In this document: positions 9,242-18,802 of the stretch, in pieces | Position numbering within the stretch: the stretch's first letter is position 1 | Layout: every line of letters begins with the position of its first letter | From: Saccharomyces uvarum | Taxonomy: Eukaryota > Ascomycota > Saccharomycetes > Saccharomycetales > Saccharomycetaceae | Assembly (NCBI GenBank): GCA_947243795.1 | Contig: OX365943.1 | Location: 806,001-870,000, forward strand | Length of the DNA stretch: 64,000 nucleotides | Direction of reading: 5' to 3' | Position numbers and translations under genes: made by a program | Notes under the pieces: model-generated | Database searches by the model: none | Told to the model about the DNA's origin: nothing | The model's input: only the letters and a program-made list of their open reading frames with translations

Positions 9242-10512
9242 TTTTTACGCTAAGTTCTATAGTCAACTGATATTTTTTGGTGCGTTCTATTCAATTTCTG
9301 AATACACAAATTGTAATTGAATAAAAATGTAGGCAAAAACTGGAAGATATATCGCGTGCCAAAAAGCCAACTTACATTCTAAGGGACGGACACCATCGCC
9401 GTTGAAAGCGATGCACTGGAAAACTCGATACCCTAATACTAACCGCCCATTCTTTCCGTCAGCACAGCTTGACGAGTTTCAGACCACACTCAATGCCAAC
9501 TGCACAGCATTGCTCAATTGGATTTGCATGTCAAGAACCCAGGTCCCACGGACAGATTTGCAAGAACTGTATTAAACCAAAACGTAGGTGTGCGCATAAG
9601 CGATACATTTCTTACCCACATTTCAAAAGATCCCTTGCGTCATATGTAGTTTGTAAACGAAGGCAGCAAAGCCATGCGTTATTCATCACATTCATCTGTT
9701 GGGTAAAGAGGGTTATGGTTAGCCCAAACATCCTTCTGCTCTTTGGCCTCCTTTTTTTTTTCTTTCCCGCCGACTCAACCTATCCTGCATAGTCAAAGCT
9801 CATATCTTTTCCTTAAACAGATAATTGAGAGCAGCCAAAAAAATTTAAAAACGAAATCAGCAAAATAACGTAGCACCAAATTCTTTCCCTTTGTCTCTTC
9901 AAACTTGACCCTTCATGTTAACGCCGTTTTGCTCATCGGTGTGAACCACACAAAAAAAAATAAGCTTTCCGGGCCGTGTGGTGGTAAAGGGAGGAGCCGA
10001 AAGGAAATATGCGGCTCTCCCGCGGAACTCGATTGCCGATACAAAAAAGTTGCTGCTGCCTCCCGTATTCTCCTATAGCCCTTCTTTCTACGTACAGTAG
10101 TTGCATCAAGCCCCCCCTCCCCAAGCCGTTTCTGTCTCCCTACAACGTTCATCAAACTCACCACCACTGAGAGAGTTCTCTTCAGCATGGGCGTCCCCAG
10201 CACGTCTTGCCTTGCCCGTTAATCTCTAATGCTTGATAGTCCGAGTTTCGGCTTGATTATCCGTGTGTTACCCTGGCGCACAGCCAGATGATGTAAGGGT
10301 GCGTGTCCCTACTGTTTTGGTATTTCCCAATGCGGACGGGGCCCCGAAAATACCACCCCATCCTAACGGCCGCATCTCAGTATTCGGCCTATTTACCTCA
10401 CGCCCGCTTGTGCCGTTGGTAGGGGTGTTCCCTTGTGGCAGGCCCAAAGCTGCTTTAAAGGCTCATCGCAAACCCCTTGTCCGCGGGCCTCTGCGTCATA
10501 ATCTAAATGCCC

Positions 10513-10523
10513 AAAACGTAAAA
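10513..10523 (-). other. ARS consensus match (candidate origin element)
   Basis: AAAACGTAAAA is a perfect 11/11 match to the reverse complement of WTTTAYRTTTW. The extended 17-base element is poor (GGG rather than GTT after the core), so origin activity is doubtful. Confidence 0.2.
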
Positions 10524-10700
10524 GTGATCGCCCCCCTCCTAGAAACCAATGAACAGTGCGCTGCCTTGCCGGAATAGACTGGAATTGTTTTGGTTTTTTC
10601 CTCCTACTTCTTCTTCTCTCCCCTCTTCCTCATATATGTATATAGAAATTTTATACCCCTATAAATCCATTGGCTCTAACCTTCTGTCAGCTTTTTCTTT

Positions 10701-10708
10701 TATAAAAG
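10701..10708 (+). promoter_or_regulatory. TATA box of NCE102
   Basis: TATAAAAG lies 258 bases before the NCE102 start, within a T- and CT-rich tract. The long leader and pyrimidine tracts resemble other highly expressed stress-responsive yeast genes. Confidence 0.5.
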
Positions 10709-10958
10709 AGTCGTCGTTTTTTAATTAAGATTGTTTTTTCCTTCTTCTCAAGTCCGTCTTTTTTTTAAAGGTTTTTTTTTTATTTACCTTGTTTACAACA
10801 CATCAAGAAAAGAAAATTGTTTTGAAAAGGCCTTACTTTTTTTTATTTTTTTCCTACATCGCGCATTCTAACAGAATAAACACTTCTTCATACACTTTTA
10901 ATAAGGAAAAGCAGTTAAACACTTTTTTTTCTACACCAACCGATAATATAAATTCACA

Positions 10959-11480
10959 ATGCTAGCCCCAGTCGATAACATTTTGCGTATAATAAATTTT
11001 CTATTTCTGGTCATTTCCATTGGTTTGATCAGTTCGTTGCTGAACACCCAGGATGGAAATAGTTCAAGAATAAACTATTGTATGTTTGCTGTTGCATATG
11101 CTATAGTCACCGATTCATTGTACGGTGTCTTTGCCAATTTCTTTGAACCATTGGCATGGCCGCTAATTTTGTTCTCGCTTGACTTTTTGAATTTCGTTTT
11201 CACATTTACCGCCGGTACCGTGTTGGCCGTTGGTATCAGAGCTCATTCATGTAGAAACCAGACATACCTCGACAACAACAGTATTACTCAAGGTTCTGGT
11301 AACAGATGTAGAGAATCTCAAGCCGCCGTTGCATTCCTTTACTTCTCGTGTGCCATCTTCTTGGCCAAGACTCTCATGTCTGTTTTCAACATGATCTCTA
11401 ACGGTGCCTTTGGCTCTGGATCTTTCTCCAAGAGAAGAAGAACTGGCCAAGTCGGTGTCCCAACCATTTCTCAAGTTTAA
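10959..11480 (+). CDS. NCE102: Nce102, eisosome/MCC membrane protein
   Basis: 173 residues, same as S. cerevisiae. It is a MARVEL-type protein of the plasma membrane with four hydrophobic segments (roughly 8-28, 42-62, 68-94 and 124-145). Nce102 senses sphingolipids, organises the Can1 compartment (MCC) and eisosomes, and was first found as a factor in non-classical export. The start MLAPVDNILRIINFLF and tail GQVGVPTISQV are as I recall from S. cerevisiae. Codon bias is strong. The long upstream region suggests complex regulation. Confidence 0.96.
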   Translation: MLAPVDNILRIINFLFLVISIGLISSLLNTQDGNSSRINYCMFAVAYAIVTDSLYGVFANFFEPLAWPLILFSLDFLNFVFTFTAGTVLAVGIRAHSCRNQTYLDNNSITQGSGNRCRESQAAVAFLYFSCAIFLAKTLMSVFNMISNGAFGSGSFSKRRRTGQVGVPTISQV

Positions 11481-12041
11481 TTGAAAATGCATCCAATTCA
11501 ATATATGCTACAATTAGAAAGTATAATAAATGGACACCATTAATTAAGTAATTAGGGAAAAAAGGCAGGGAACCGCCGCCGTTTTCCTATACTCCGTTCG
11601 ATTGATTACCTTCTCCGTATTTCGAAAAATGAAAAAAACATACCCCAATGAAAATCCAAAAAAAAACAAAAAAAATGAATACCAAGAAAAAAAAAACACA
11701 AGTGCTTCTTCGTGCAATAACGGTGAAGAAGCCTTATTTCTACTAATATTAATATTATTATAATTCCCCCCCCTTCTATTATAATTTGTTCTTCTAATAT
11801 TTTAATTTTTAATCTTTTCATACTATTATATCTATCTAACTAAAGTATCTCTCCCTTCCTATTTAACGCCGTACTTCCAGGTTTAGTGTACAGTCACACC
11901 AGTCAGTCCTGTACGCCTTGCCTTGTCTTGTGTTTTCTTAGAGTAAGTTCGGCCGTACTATAAGATCATAATCTGCTTTTCACGTACGAATCGAATCGTG
12001 CTGTAGAAAACTATTCCATATGTATATGCTAAGTAATGTAT
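11481..12041. other. Convergent intergenic region, NCE102 / SUE1
   Basis: 561 bases between two 3' ends, rich in A runs and T runs (11620-11830). I see no gene, no RNA fold and no clear regulatory site other than AT-rich termination and polyadenylation sequence. Confidence 0.5.
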
Positions 12042-12677
12042 TTATTTTTTCTTGTTACTGTGTTTTGACTGTAGTTGTAGTGCTCTATCAAAGGGTTTCA
12101 GTTTCCTCATCATGTATGAAGGGACGTCCTTCCACTCGGGGAAATACTCCATCCCCATACTGGACGTGGACCACCAGTTGTAGGGCAGCAGTTCGTTGGG
12201 TACGGTCGGGTTGTACTTCCATGTGCCGTTTACGCCACCGGACATTATACCGCCCGTGCCACGCACGCCAAACAATACGTTCTTGTGCTCATCCTTTTCC
12301 GTGGCCTTGGCCTCCGTGGCAGGCTCCTCGTCCGATGCCAGGAGCATCTGCAAGGACTTCTTCTTCTTGTCTCTAAAGAGGGGATTTTCCTTCACCGGGT
12401 ACATCACAGGTCTGTACCCGCTGTACAGAATGTCCCGGGTTAGCTCCCTAGCCTCCAAGTATTGAGTGGTGGGCACCTTAGGCAGCGACCTGAAATCGAA
12501 GAAATGCACATTTTTGAAGAGCTTGGAGTTTCTTTGCTTGGAGATCTGCTGATGCTGCTGTCTTATGGGATTCACTAGCCTGGTGAGCGTGCGCCTCTGT
12601 ACACTAGCGAATAACATCGTGCTCTTTATTCTTGCAGAGGATAGCCCCCTAATCTCAGTTTTTCTTAATAAAATCAT
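12042..12677 (-). CDS. SUE1: Sue1, mitochondrial protein for cytochrome c degradation
   Basis: 211 residues from the ATG at 12677 (206 in S. cerevisiae). An in-frame upstream ATG exists only because a (TG)n repeat reads as a His-Thr run, so I chose the start MILLRKTEIRG that matches the known protein. The N-terminus is rich in Arg, Ser and Leu with no acids, a mitochondrial presequence pattern. The conserved core includes FFDFRSLPKVPTTQYLEAR and GGVNGTWKYNPTVPNELLP. In S. cerevisiae Sue1 is needed for breakdown of unstable cytochrome c forms. Its 3' end converges with NCE102. Confidence 0.93.
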   Translation of the reverse strand: MILLRKTEIRGLSSARIKSTMLFASVQRRTLTRLVNPIRQQHQQISKQRNSKLFKNVHFFDFRSLPKVPTTQYLEARELTRDILYSGYRPVMYPVKENPLFRDKKKKSLQMLLASDEEPATEAKATEKDEHKNVLFGVRGTGGIMSGGVNGTWKYNPTVPNELLPYNWWSTSSMGMEYFPEWKDVPSYMMRKLKPFDRALQLQSKHSNKKK

Positions 12678-12683
12678 GCTTAA

Positions 12684-12720
12684 TGTGTGTGTGTGTGTGT
12701 GGGTATGTGTATGTATGTGC
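12684..12720. repeat. TG dinucleotide microsatellite
   Basis: (TG)9 at 12684-12701 is followed by imperfect GTAT/TGTA repeats to about 12720, directly before the SUE1 start. Likely variable in length between strains. It lies in the SUE1 5' leader. Confidence 0.85.
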
Positions 12721-12849
12721 ACTTTGTAACTAGAGTCTATTCTTTCTTATACTACTACTGAAATACAGACTTACATACAAAGGAAGTAATCATGCCAGAA
12801 AGTAAGGAACACAAGAAACCTCTTAAGTCCGACAACTGCACCTGCTCTT

Positions 12850-13900
12850 ATAAGTGGCGATCCGATACAATGTGCAGCCCGCAGCCCCAATCACTTGCCT
12901 GACAGGATACCGGAACATGGACTAGACGACCCTGCCGTGTGCATGCATGCGTGTCCTGGTTGCCATCACCATCCACTCGGTCACGATTATACCAGGTGCG
13001 CGAGCTTAATCCCTCTTTGCTCCCCTCGCCTGCCCTTCTCATTCCGGATTTATCGGCCACGGCCACGGCCCCGCGCCCGCCGGGGCCACCCGGCTGCGGG
13101 GTCCACCCTCGGCGGCTAGCCACCGCACCCAGCCCGCGGTCTTATCCAGGATGCCCAGCACGTAGTAGCGCGGTTCCGTCAACGCTATGGCGCCCACGCC
13201 ACACCGGTGTTCGATGCTTAGCAGCGCGTCCTCCACACTGGCGCCATCGGCGGCCGCTGGTGGAAATAACGCCTGCCAGCGGCTGATAAGGCCCACGTCT
13301 TGGCGCAGTAATTGGACCGCGCATGCAAAGTCTCGCTCGTGATCCCGCAAGCATTCCTGGAATATCTCCCTTCGCTGCTCCAGGCTGAACGTCTTGTAAT
13401 AGAACAGCAGCTGTGACACGAAGCGGTCTTGGTCCCGCTTTGACGGCACGTACTCCTTGACCCTGTACGCCTTGAACAGCGCCTTCTGCTGTGTCCTGAT
13501 ATCCTGCGGAATGCAATCGGGTGCGATCTCCGCTTTGGCGACGATCTGCGCCAGATAGTGGAACTTTGTCGGCTCCAGCACGTCAGCGTCAGCATCAGCG
13601 TCAGTGTCGTCTTCGCTTTCGCTGGCGCTGGCGCACCATTCTTCAAAAAGGCTCTCGCGGACCGCGGCATCGCCAATCTTGTAGAAATCCGGATCGTTTT
13701 CGATTTTCTTGCATTGTAACGACCACGTGGAGAACTTGTCCAGCTCGTACCTGTCGAACAGCTGGAAAAACAGGCCGCGCTCGTTGACGTCGCCGGAATC
13801 TATCTGGTTCAGGTCGTCAATTATGCCTGCATCGTCGTTCTCCGGTTCCTCCTCTGAGGACGAGCCATACCCACTGACGAGCCCTGCGGAATTTGCCTGC
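12850..13900. other. GC-rich island over the 3' half of URN1
   Basis: This stretch is clearly richer in G and C than its neighbours, with GC-ending codons in URN1 and long spurious frames on both strands due to the lack of stops. It contains CGGCCACGGCC-type blocks near 13060. No mobile element or foreign gene is visible, and the URN1 frame runs through it intact. Confidence 0.7.
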
Positions 13901-14430
13901 GGTGGTGTCTCTGCGTCACCCGCCTCTTCGTTTGGCTCGTCCTCTTTTTCCACTTTGACCTGGTTTTTTTTGAATAGGTCGATCTCTTCGTTCAATGATT
14001 CAAAAATCCTGTCCACGTCCCCCTCTCTTACGTTGTACCCTCTGGCTATGCCAATTAGGAGAATTAGTTTTTCCTTGTCCAACGACTTTATCAACGCTGC
14101 ACACTGGCCAGCGCCTTCTTCGTCGATTTCGTATTTAGAAGTATTGGATTCGCCGTTATAGTAGAACTTCGCGCCATCATTGCATATTATCAAGTGCCAA
14201 TCGTCGATCAGTTCCAATGCAAACATGGGCTTTCTCTCTGCCTGAGCCCCTTTCGCACTGTTCTGCGGACCGGAGGCCTTCTTGAAATCGGGTTTATCCC
14301 ATCGAGATTCCTTCGTGTCCTTGTTGTAGAAGTATCTTTTTCCTGCGGGCGTCTTGAACTCTTGCCATACCCCATTTCGACGCATGGTTTCTACACTGCC
14401 GAACTGCGTGGTCCTTCCTCTGTTGCTCAT
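13039..14430 (-). CDS. URN1: Urn1, WW and FF domain pre-mRNA splicing factor
   Basis: 463 residues (465 in S. cerevisiae). The N-terminal WW domain (about 19-48; W22, Y33-Y35 region, W44, P47) is followed by a linker, an acidic segment with SSSEEEPEND, and an FF domain near 215-267 (NERGLFFQLFDRYELDKF). Urn1 associates with U2-U2AF/U5 spliceosomal particles and is homologous to Prp40 and human TCERG1 in layout. The C-terminal half is encoded by GC-rich DNA and ends in a Gly/Pro/Arg/Trp-rich tail that looks poorly constrained. The stop lies among GC-rich repeats, so the last 25 residues are the least certain part of the protein model, though the frame is continuous. Confidence 0.93.
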   Translation of the reverse strand: MSNRGRTTQFGSVETMRRNGVWQEFKTPAGKRYFYNKDTKESRWDKPDFKKASGPQNSAKGAQAERKPMFALELIDDWHLIICNDGAKFYYNGESNTSKYEIDEEGAGQCAALIKSLDKEKLILLIGIARGYNVREGDVDRIFESLNEEIDLFKKNQVKVEKEDEPNEEAGDAETPPQANSAGLVSGYGSSSEEEPENDDAGIIDDLNQIDSGDVNERGLFFQLFDRYELDKFSTWSLQCKKIENDPDFYKIGDAAVRESLFEEWCASASESEDDTDADADADVLEPTKFHYLAQIVAKAEIAPDCIPQDIRTQQKALFKAYRVKEYVPSKRDQDRFVSQLLFYYKTFSLEQRREIFQECLRDHERDFACAVQLLRQDVGLISRWQALFPPAAADGASVEDALLSIEHRCGVGAIALTEPRYYVLGILDKTAGWVRWLAAEGGPRSRVAPAGAGPWPWPINPE

Positions 14431-14631
14431 CTTTGTCTATCTCTTCGGCACTTGCTTTTATTTCATTTTTTTTCACTGTTTCGCCTGTGTATTCTTTTTT
14501 CCCTTGCCGAAGATATATTAGGAAAATAATAGAAGCCGCAAGATATACAGAATCGATGCTTTTGTGTTTATGACACATCTTTGGCATAGCGTCCACCCTA
14601 GACAACGCCAGTCTCCCTCCACTGACATATC

Positions 14632-15177
14632 ATGAAGTATGTGCGACTAGTGCAGCTATAATTGCCTGCGCCGAATGCGCCTATTGCATCTCCGCCAGAA
14701 ACAAATAATTTGCACAAGTACTAACAAGTAAGGCGTCGTGTTGCCACATTCGAAAACAGATCGTTTATCACAAACAACGATATACCGGTCGGCTACATAA
14801 CGCCGAAGTTCCCATCTCTATACTGGCCCATCAACAGTTCAAGGTACAACACCGCATTCTTATACTACATCTCCGACATTTGGAAGTTTTCACTCTACTG
14901 GACTTTGATCTTCAATGGCGCATTCTACGTGGCCGCTGGTCTGTATGCAAGCCTCACGCATAGGAAAAAGACTGGTAGTATATGGATCTTCGTCATGTAC
15001 GTCACTTTTGGCGGCGTGCAGGGCCTGACAGCGGGTACAATCATGGGCTTCCTGATAGGCGCAATCTACAGGTCCGGGCTATTTTCTATGTCCACCTGGA
15101 TTCCACTTTGCTGCGCAGTGGTTCAGATCCTTTTTGACGTGGTTCTAGGCTATTCCATGATCGGATCTATCATGTGA
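14632..15177 (+). CDS. MAY24: May24, small membrane protein; spliced, 5-base first exon
   Basis: Exon 1 is only ATGAA (14632-14636). The 5' splice site GTATGT is at 14637-14642, the branch site TACTAAC at 14719-14725, and the 3' site CAG ends at 14759. Exon 2 runs 14760-15177. Joining gives a 140-residue protein (423 bases with stop), the size of YPR153W. It starts MKSFITNNDIPVGYITPKF and has three or four hydrophobic segments: around FSLYWTLIFNGAFYVAAGLY, IWIFVMYVTFGGVQGLTAGTI, and WIPLCCAVVQILFDVVLGYS. It resembles the TMEM170-type family. Unspliced RNA gives only a few codons from the same ATG. The function is not well defined. Confidence 0.93.
14637..14759 (+). other. Intron of MAY24
   Basis: A 123-base spliceosomal intron with GTATGT, TACTAAC (14719-14725) and CAG. 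Two earlier AG dinucleotides, just after the branch point, are within about 10 bases of it and are presumably too close to be used. Confidence 0.92.
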
Positions 15178-15481
15178 AATGATGGCAAGATAACATAAGA
15201 CGACAAGGCACCACATGGCTTCGCTACGCTTTCTACATGGTGGAAGAAACGCCCCTTTCCCCTTCCCAGTCTCCCTTCTGCATTGTCTCAAATTCACTAT
15301 TGTACTAGATGCTTCTTTATTTATCGTATTCGTGAAGCGTGACCAACCGAGCCTCGTTCGAGTTAGGGATGGATCCATAAGCGGCATATATAATGGAAAA
15401 CCGAACCTGTTGAGACAATAGGAAAAAATGACCACAATCGTGCAAACAAGATAGAAAGAAAAGAACCTCAGTTTTCCACAA
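15178..15481 (+). promoter_or_regulatory. PIN3 promoter region
   Basis: 304 bases between MAY24 and PIN3. TATATAA at 15387-15393, about 95 bases before the PIN3 start, is a plausible TATA box. I see no other strong site; the minus-strand frame across this region has no support. Confidence 0.5.
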
Positions 15482-16132
15482 ATGTCTGCTTCGTTGGTCA
15501 ATCGTTCTTTAACCAACATCAGGACAGAATTAGATTTTTTAAAAGAATCGAATGTCATCTCAGATGACGTTTTTGATCAGATAAATAAGAGCCTACCAGT
15601 GAAATGGGATCCCTCCAGTGCCCCCCGTGGTTCTAACTCGGCTTCACTAGAATACGTAGAAGCTGTTTACCAGTTCGATCCTCAACAAGATGGTGATTTG
15701 GGCTTGAAACAAGGTGACAAGGTCCAGCTCTTGGAAAAATTGTCTCCAGAGTGGTATAAAGGCAGTTGTAACGGTCGTACCGGTATTTTCCCCGCCAACT
15801 ACGTCAAGCCAGTTTTCTCCGATTCCGATAGCCAACAACGCCTCCCACCACCTCCACAATATAAAGCTCAAGAATTACAACAAATCCCAACCCAAAATAG
15901 TAATGTATCATCCTATCAACCACAACCATTCCCCCCTCCTTCCACTAACTATTACCAACAGCCACCGCAGCAGCCACAACAGCAGCCACAACAACAACCT
16001 CCTCCTCAACAACAACAACAACAAAGCTCTTCAAATAATCATTTGAAGAGCTTCGGTAGCAAGTTGGGTAACGCTGCCATCTTTGGTGCAGGTGCTAGTA
16101 TCGGGTCGGATATCGTAAACAGTATTTTTTAA
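15482..16132 (+). CDS. PIN3: Pin3/Lsb2, SH3 protein with prion-like Q-rich tail
   Basis: 216 residues (215 in S. cerevisiae). The SH3 domain spans about 57-112 (YVEAVYQFDPQQDGDLGL, EWYKGS, GIFPANYV), which binds Las17 at actin patches. After it comes a Pro/Gln/Asn-rich region (about 118-190) with long Gln runs, the prion-like part that promotes [PSI+] induction when overproduced. The C-terminus returns to a conserved segment (LKSFGSKLGNAAIFGAGASIGSD). LSB1 is the paralogue; synteny with YPR154W identifies this as PIN3. Confidence 0.96.
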   Translation: MSASLVNRSLTNIRTELDFLKESNVISDDVFDQINKSLPVKWDPSSAPRGSNSASLEYVEAVYQFDPQQDGDLGLKQGDKVQLLEKLSPEWYKGSCNGRTGIFPANYVKPVFSDSDSQQRLPPPPQYKAQELQQIPTQNSNVSSYQPQPFPPPSTNYYQQPPQQPQQQPQQQPPPQQQQQQSSSNNHLKSFGSKLGNAAIFGAGASIGSDIVNSIF

Positions 16133-16462
16133 GCCGTGCGTTTCTTTGCGTCTGTCCTCTTCATCCAGCTGCCATCCGTAATCGCAGGTGTCTCATAAAC
16201 CGGGTCGAGTATTACTTGCCGTTAACATTGCTGTTTTTATATTTCTAATGAATATGAACTTTATATACCTTCTTTTTTAACAAATAACAAACTGTCGTAC
16301 TAAAGCAGATTTTTGGCACCACAACTTGTTCGTGAATCCGTGATCCAGCTGTCTGTATTTGCAATGTCTTGGAAATTCGGGTTGAGTTTCCATTCTTATT
16401 TAAGTTTATACAAAAGATACATGTTTTGTTTTTTCTGTTTTTGAAGCTTAGCGGGTTGTACT
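16133..16462. other. Convergent intergenic region, PIN3 / NCA2
   Basis: 330 bases between two 3' ends. A 10/11 origin-consensus match (TTTTATATTTC, about 16234-16244) is present, but nothing else supports an origin. Otherwise only AT-rich 3' sequence is seen. Confidence 0.4.
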
Positions 16463-18304
16463 TTAATGAATCAAAAATCTACCATAGACATGGTATATTC
16501 TGTTAACAACATTAAGGTGAGCTTTGGAGTCAAGGTTAGTATCCACCAACTCTTCCACATCTCTGAACCACTCCTTCCTTCTTGAATGCGGAATTAAGAA
16601 ACTTCCTAATTTATATAAATTGGAGACCTCGATCACTAATAGCCCTTGGTTTAAATGCTCTTCATTGGAGTCTGCTCCTTGGTCGGAGTAATTCAAGATT
16701 CTTTCCACATTATTTAAACTTATGCTGATTTGATCTTTATAACGTTTTACATTGGACCATATGTTACCCAACTTAATAAATCTTTTCAATGCCACAGTAA
16801 CTGAATATAGTATCACTAAAGCTGGGGATAATGCTACGACCCCAAATACCAATTGTTGTGATTTTAACATTTTATCAATTCCATTCAACGCCATAGACCC
16901 ATCGACTTTTGTCTTTTGTAGTTGAATCAGTAATGATCTAACTAGACCACCTGTGGCTATATTTTTAATTGGATGGTGCAACTGTGATTCATAAATTTCC
17001 ATGAATTCGGTCAGATCACCATGTTCTACTTTGCTACTTAATAGAATAGGGTCTATGGTTTGATTGGGGGCCGAGTTACTATTATCTACAACAAAGCTAA
17101 CAATCATTCTTGTTAGAGAGTCCATATCAGAATTTAAAGTTTCTTGTGATGTGACTGAAATGGCACTTCCTTCATCATGTCTCACAGTAGACCAAACTTG
17201 CTTTAGAGGAGTCCATAACCAGTTCAATACTAGCCCCTTGGCAAAACCAACAACATTATTTCTAATAAAATCTTGAATAACGTAGCGGGAATTCCATATG
17301 GTCATAATCGATGACGGACCATACAAAAGACATAACAATATTGAAGGCCAATATCTAGTCAACACGCTTGGTTTGGTAAACTTTTTCAATGGATGTTCCC
17401 TATGAAACTTGGCTGAATATTGTACAATATCTGTTAAATTTGTGTCTGACACCGATAAACCAAAGAAGCTTTGCAAAGATTGTAGACGCCTTTCGTAGTT
17501 TGGTAATTGCAGTTTGTCATATACTTCTGACGGTTGGGCGAATTCGGCAATTAAGTGGCCCAATTTGATAGTATAATTCTTTGATGATCGATTAATTATA
17601 ACTAGCCTTTCGTGAACTACGCCGCGCGGGATTTCAGAAGCAAATGAAGCTATTTCAATCGGTTTCTTCGGCAACCCAACAAATCTAAAGTTTCGAACTA
17701 CCATAAACTTGTTTATTGTTGGACGTACCTTTTCTAATAAATCCAACGATAAAGCTTGTAATGACCATGTTTGATGTAGGAGTTTTTTCTTATATATTTC
17801 CTTCTGAACATCTTGAAATAAACTTCGTATAGTTGAAACTGAAGTTTGTAAACAATAAAGTAACGATCTTAGTGTTGAATCACTAACTGTCTTATAGTAT
17901 TGCTCAGCTTCATACACGGCTGGTAAACCTTGAACACATTCATTGGTTACTGAATAATAGCATAATAATATTATGTATTCAAATATGGCTTGGCTCACAA
18001 GATATTGCAAATCACCATCTTCAAAGGACGAAGGATCCGCGATGTCCTTGCAAATATTGTGTAACGAATCAAAAGATATTGAGCAGTAGGATTCAACATT
18101 GTCGCTCTTAATTGAAACGCAAACTTTCGCAACAATAGACCTAACTTGTTGCAATTGGTCTTGTAGTCTCACTAGCTCTCTATTTTCTTTATTGTCATCC
18201 TGAACTAATTGTTGTTGTAAGTCTAATGTAGCTTTCTGTAAAGACTCCTCTAAAGAATGGTTTATCTCCTCAAAAGATTTTAAAATACGCCTATTGGTGA
18301 TCAT
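16463..18304 (-). CDS. NCA2: Nca2, mitochondrial protein for ATP6/ATP8 expression
   Basis: 613 residues (616 in S. cerevisiae). It belongs to the NCA2 family of mitochondrial membrane proteins. With Nca3, Nca2 adjusts the level of mitochondrial transcripts for Atp6 and Atp8 of F1Fo-ATP synthase. Hydrophobic segments are visible near LTRYWPSILLCLLYGPSS (middle) and VFGVVALSPALVILYSVTV (C-terminal part). The N-terminal region is Gln- and Leu-rich and probably coiled (SFEEINHSLEESLQKATL and following). The molecular activity is not known. Confidence 0.93.
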   Translation of the reverse strand: MITNRRILKSFEEINHSLEESLQKATLDLQQQLVQDDNKENRELVRLQDQLQQVRSIVAKVCVSIKSDNVESYCSISFDSLHNICKDIADPSSFEDGDLQYLVSQAIFEYIILLCYYSVTNECVQGLPAVYEAEQYYKTVSDSTLRSLLYCLQTSVSTIRSLFQDVQKEIYKKKLLHQTWSLQALSLDLLEKVRPTINKFMVVRNFRFVGLPKKPIEIASFASEIPRGVVHERLVIINRSSKNYTIKLGHLIAEFAQPSEVYDKLQLPNYERRLQSLQSFFGLSVSDTNLTDIVQYSAKFHREHPLKKFTKPSVLTRYWPSILLCLLYGPSSIMTIWNSRYVIQDFIRNNVVGFAKGLVLNWLWTPLKQVWSTVRHDEGSAISVTSQETLNSDMDSLTRMIVSFVVDNSNSAPNQTIDPILLSSKVEHGDLTEFMEIYESQLHHPIKNIATGGLVRSLLIQLQKTKVDGSMALNGIDKMLKSQQLVFGVVALSPALVILYSVTVALKRFIKLGNIWSNVKRYKDQISISLNNVERILNYSDQGADSNEEHLNQGLLVIEVSNLYKLGSFLIPHSRRKEWFRDVEELVDTNLDSKAHLNVVNRIYHVYGRFLIH

Positions 18305-18802
18305 TTCAAACTATCAACGAGGGCTCTTCACGTTATATTAATGAGTTTAGATGTAAAGCCTGTTGTTGCCGTTACAAAGGTGTCGATGTTAGAAACGAGG
18401 ACCCTTTTATTGGCTGGGTAGGGGTCGATCAATTTGTCATTTTTCGGTCAAATTAGAGAAAATGGAAATGTCGGGAAATGAATTATTATTAAAAGTATAA
18501 GAACGAATGGGATTAAAATATTTGTTTTTTAAGATTTGAAGTGTTTTTTTTTTCTATATAATCTGTTTTTTAATGAAGCTGTTTAAAGGTTGAAGGTCAA
18601 TACATTGTCAGAAATAGCAATAATAGAGATAACGAAAGAACAATAGAGAAAGGATGAAAAATACATAAAAGTATATATATACATTACAGTTGGGTAAAGG
18701 GGGAAAAATGCATGGTTGTTTTGATTGTTTGCTTGATTATTTTTTAGTCATCATTGATACTATGACTTTGATTGGTATGCTTAATTCGTGGTATCGTTAT
18801 TC
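18305..18802. other. Tandem intergenic region, TPO3 3' end / NCA2 promoter
   Basis: 498 bases between NCA2 and the TPO3 3' end, both on the minus strand. AT-rich with T runs and a TATATATATA tract (about 18675-18684). No gene is seen. Confidence 0.45.

Larger units (their letters stand above)
9242..10958. promoter_or_regulatory. Long divergent intergenic region, YPR148C / NCE102
   Basis: 1.7 kb without a supported gene. It holds a relatively GC-rich core (9960-10560), a perfect 11-base origin consensus on the minus strand (10513-10523), a TATA box for NCE102 (TATAAAAG, 10701-10708) and long pyrimidine tracts (10590-10930) typical of strong yeast promoters. Open frames inside it (around 9493-9792 and 10263-10577) have odd composition and no recognisable domains. 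Confidence 0.55.

Noticed and set aside
9493-9792. Cys- and Arg-rich frame resembling a short zinc-cluster protein
   Set aside because: The Cys spacing does not fit Zn2Cys6 or other clusters, the composition is odd, and it lies in the NCE102/YPR148C promoter. Its frame starts from a non-ATG codon.
10263-10577. 104-codon frame in the NCE102 promoter
   Set aside because: Pro/Arg-rich chance frame in a GC-rich stretch with no family signature.
13142-13787. Several long frames overlapping URN1
   Set aside because: GC-rich DNA has few stop codons. The URN1 frame has the WW and FF domains; the others have nothing.
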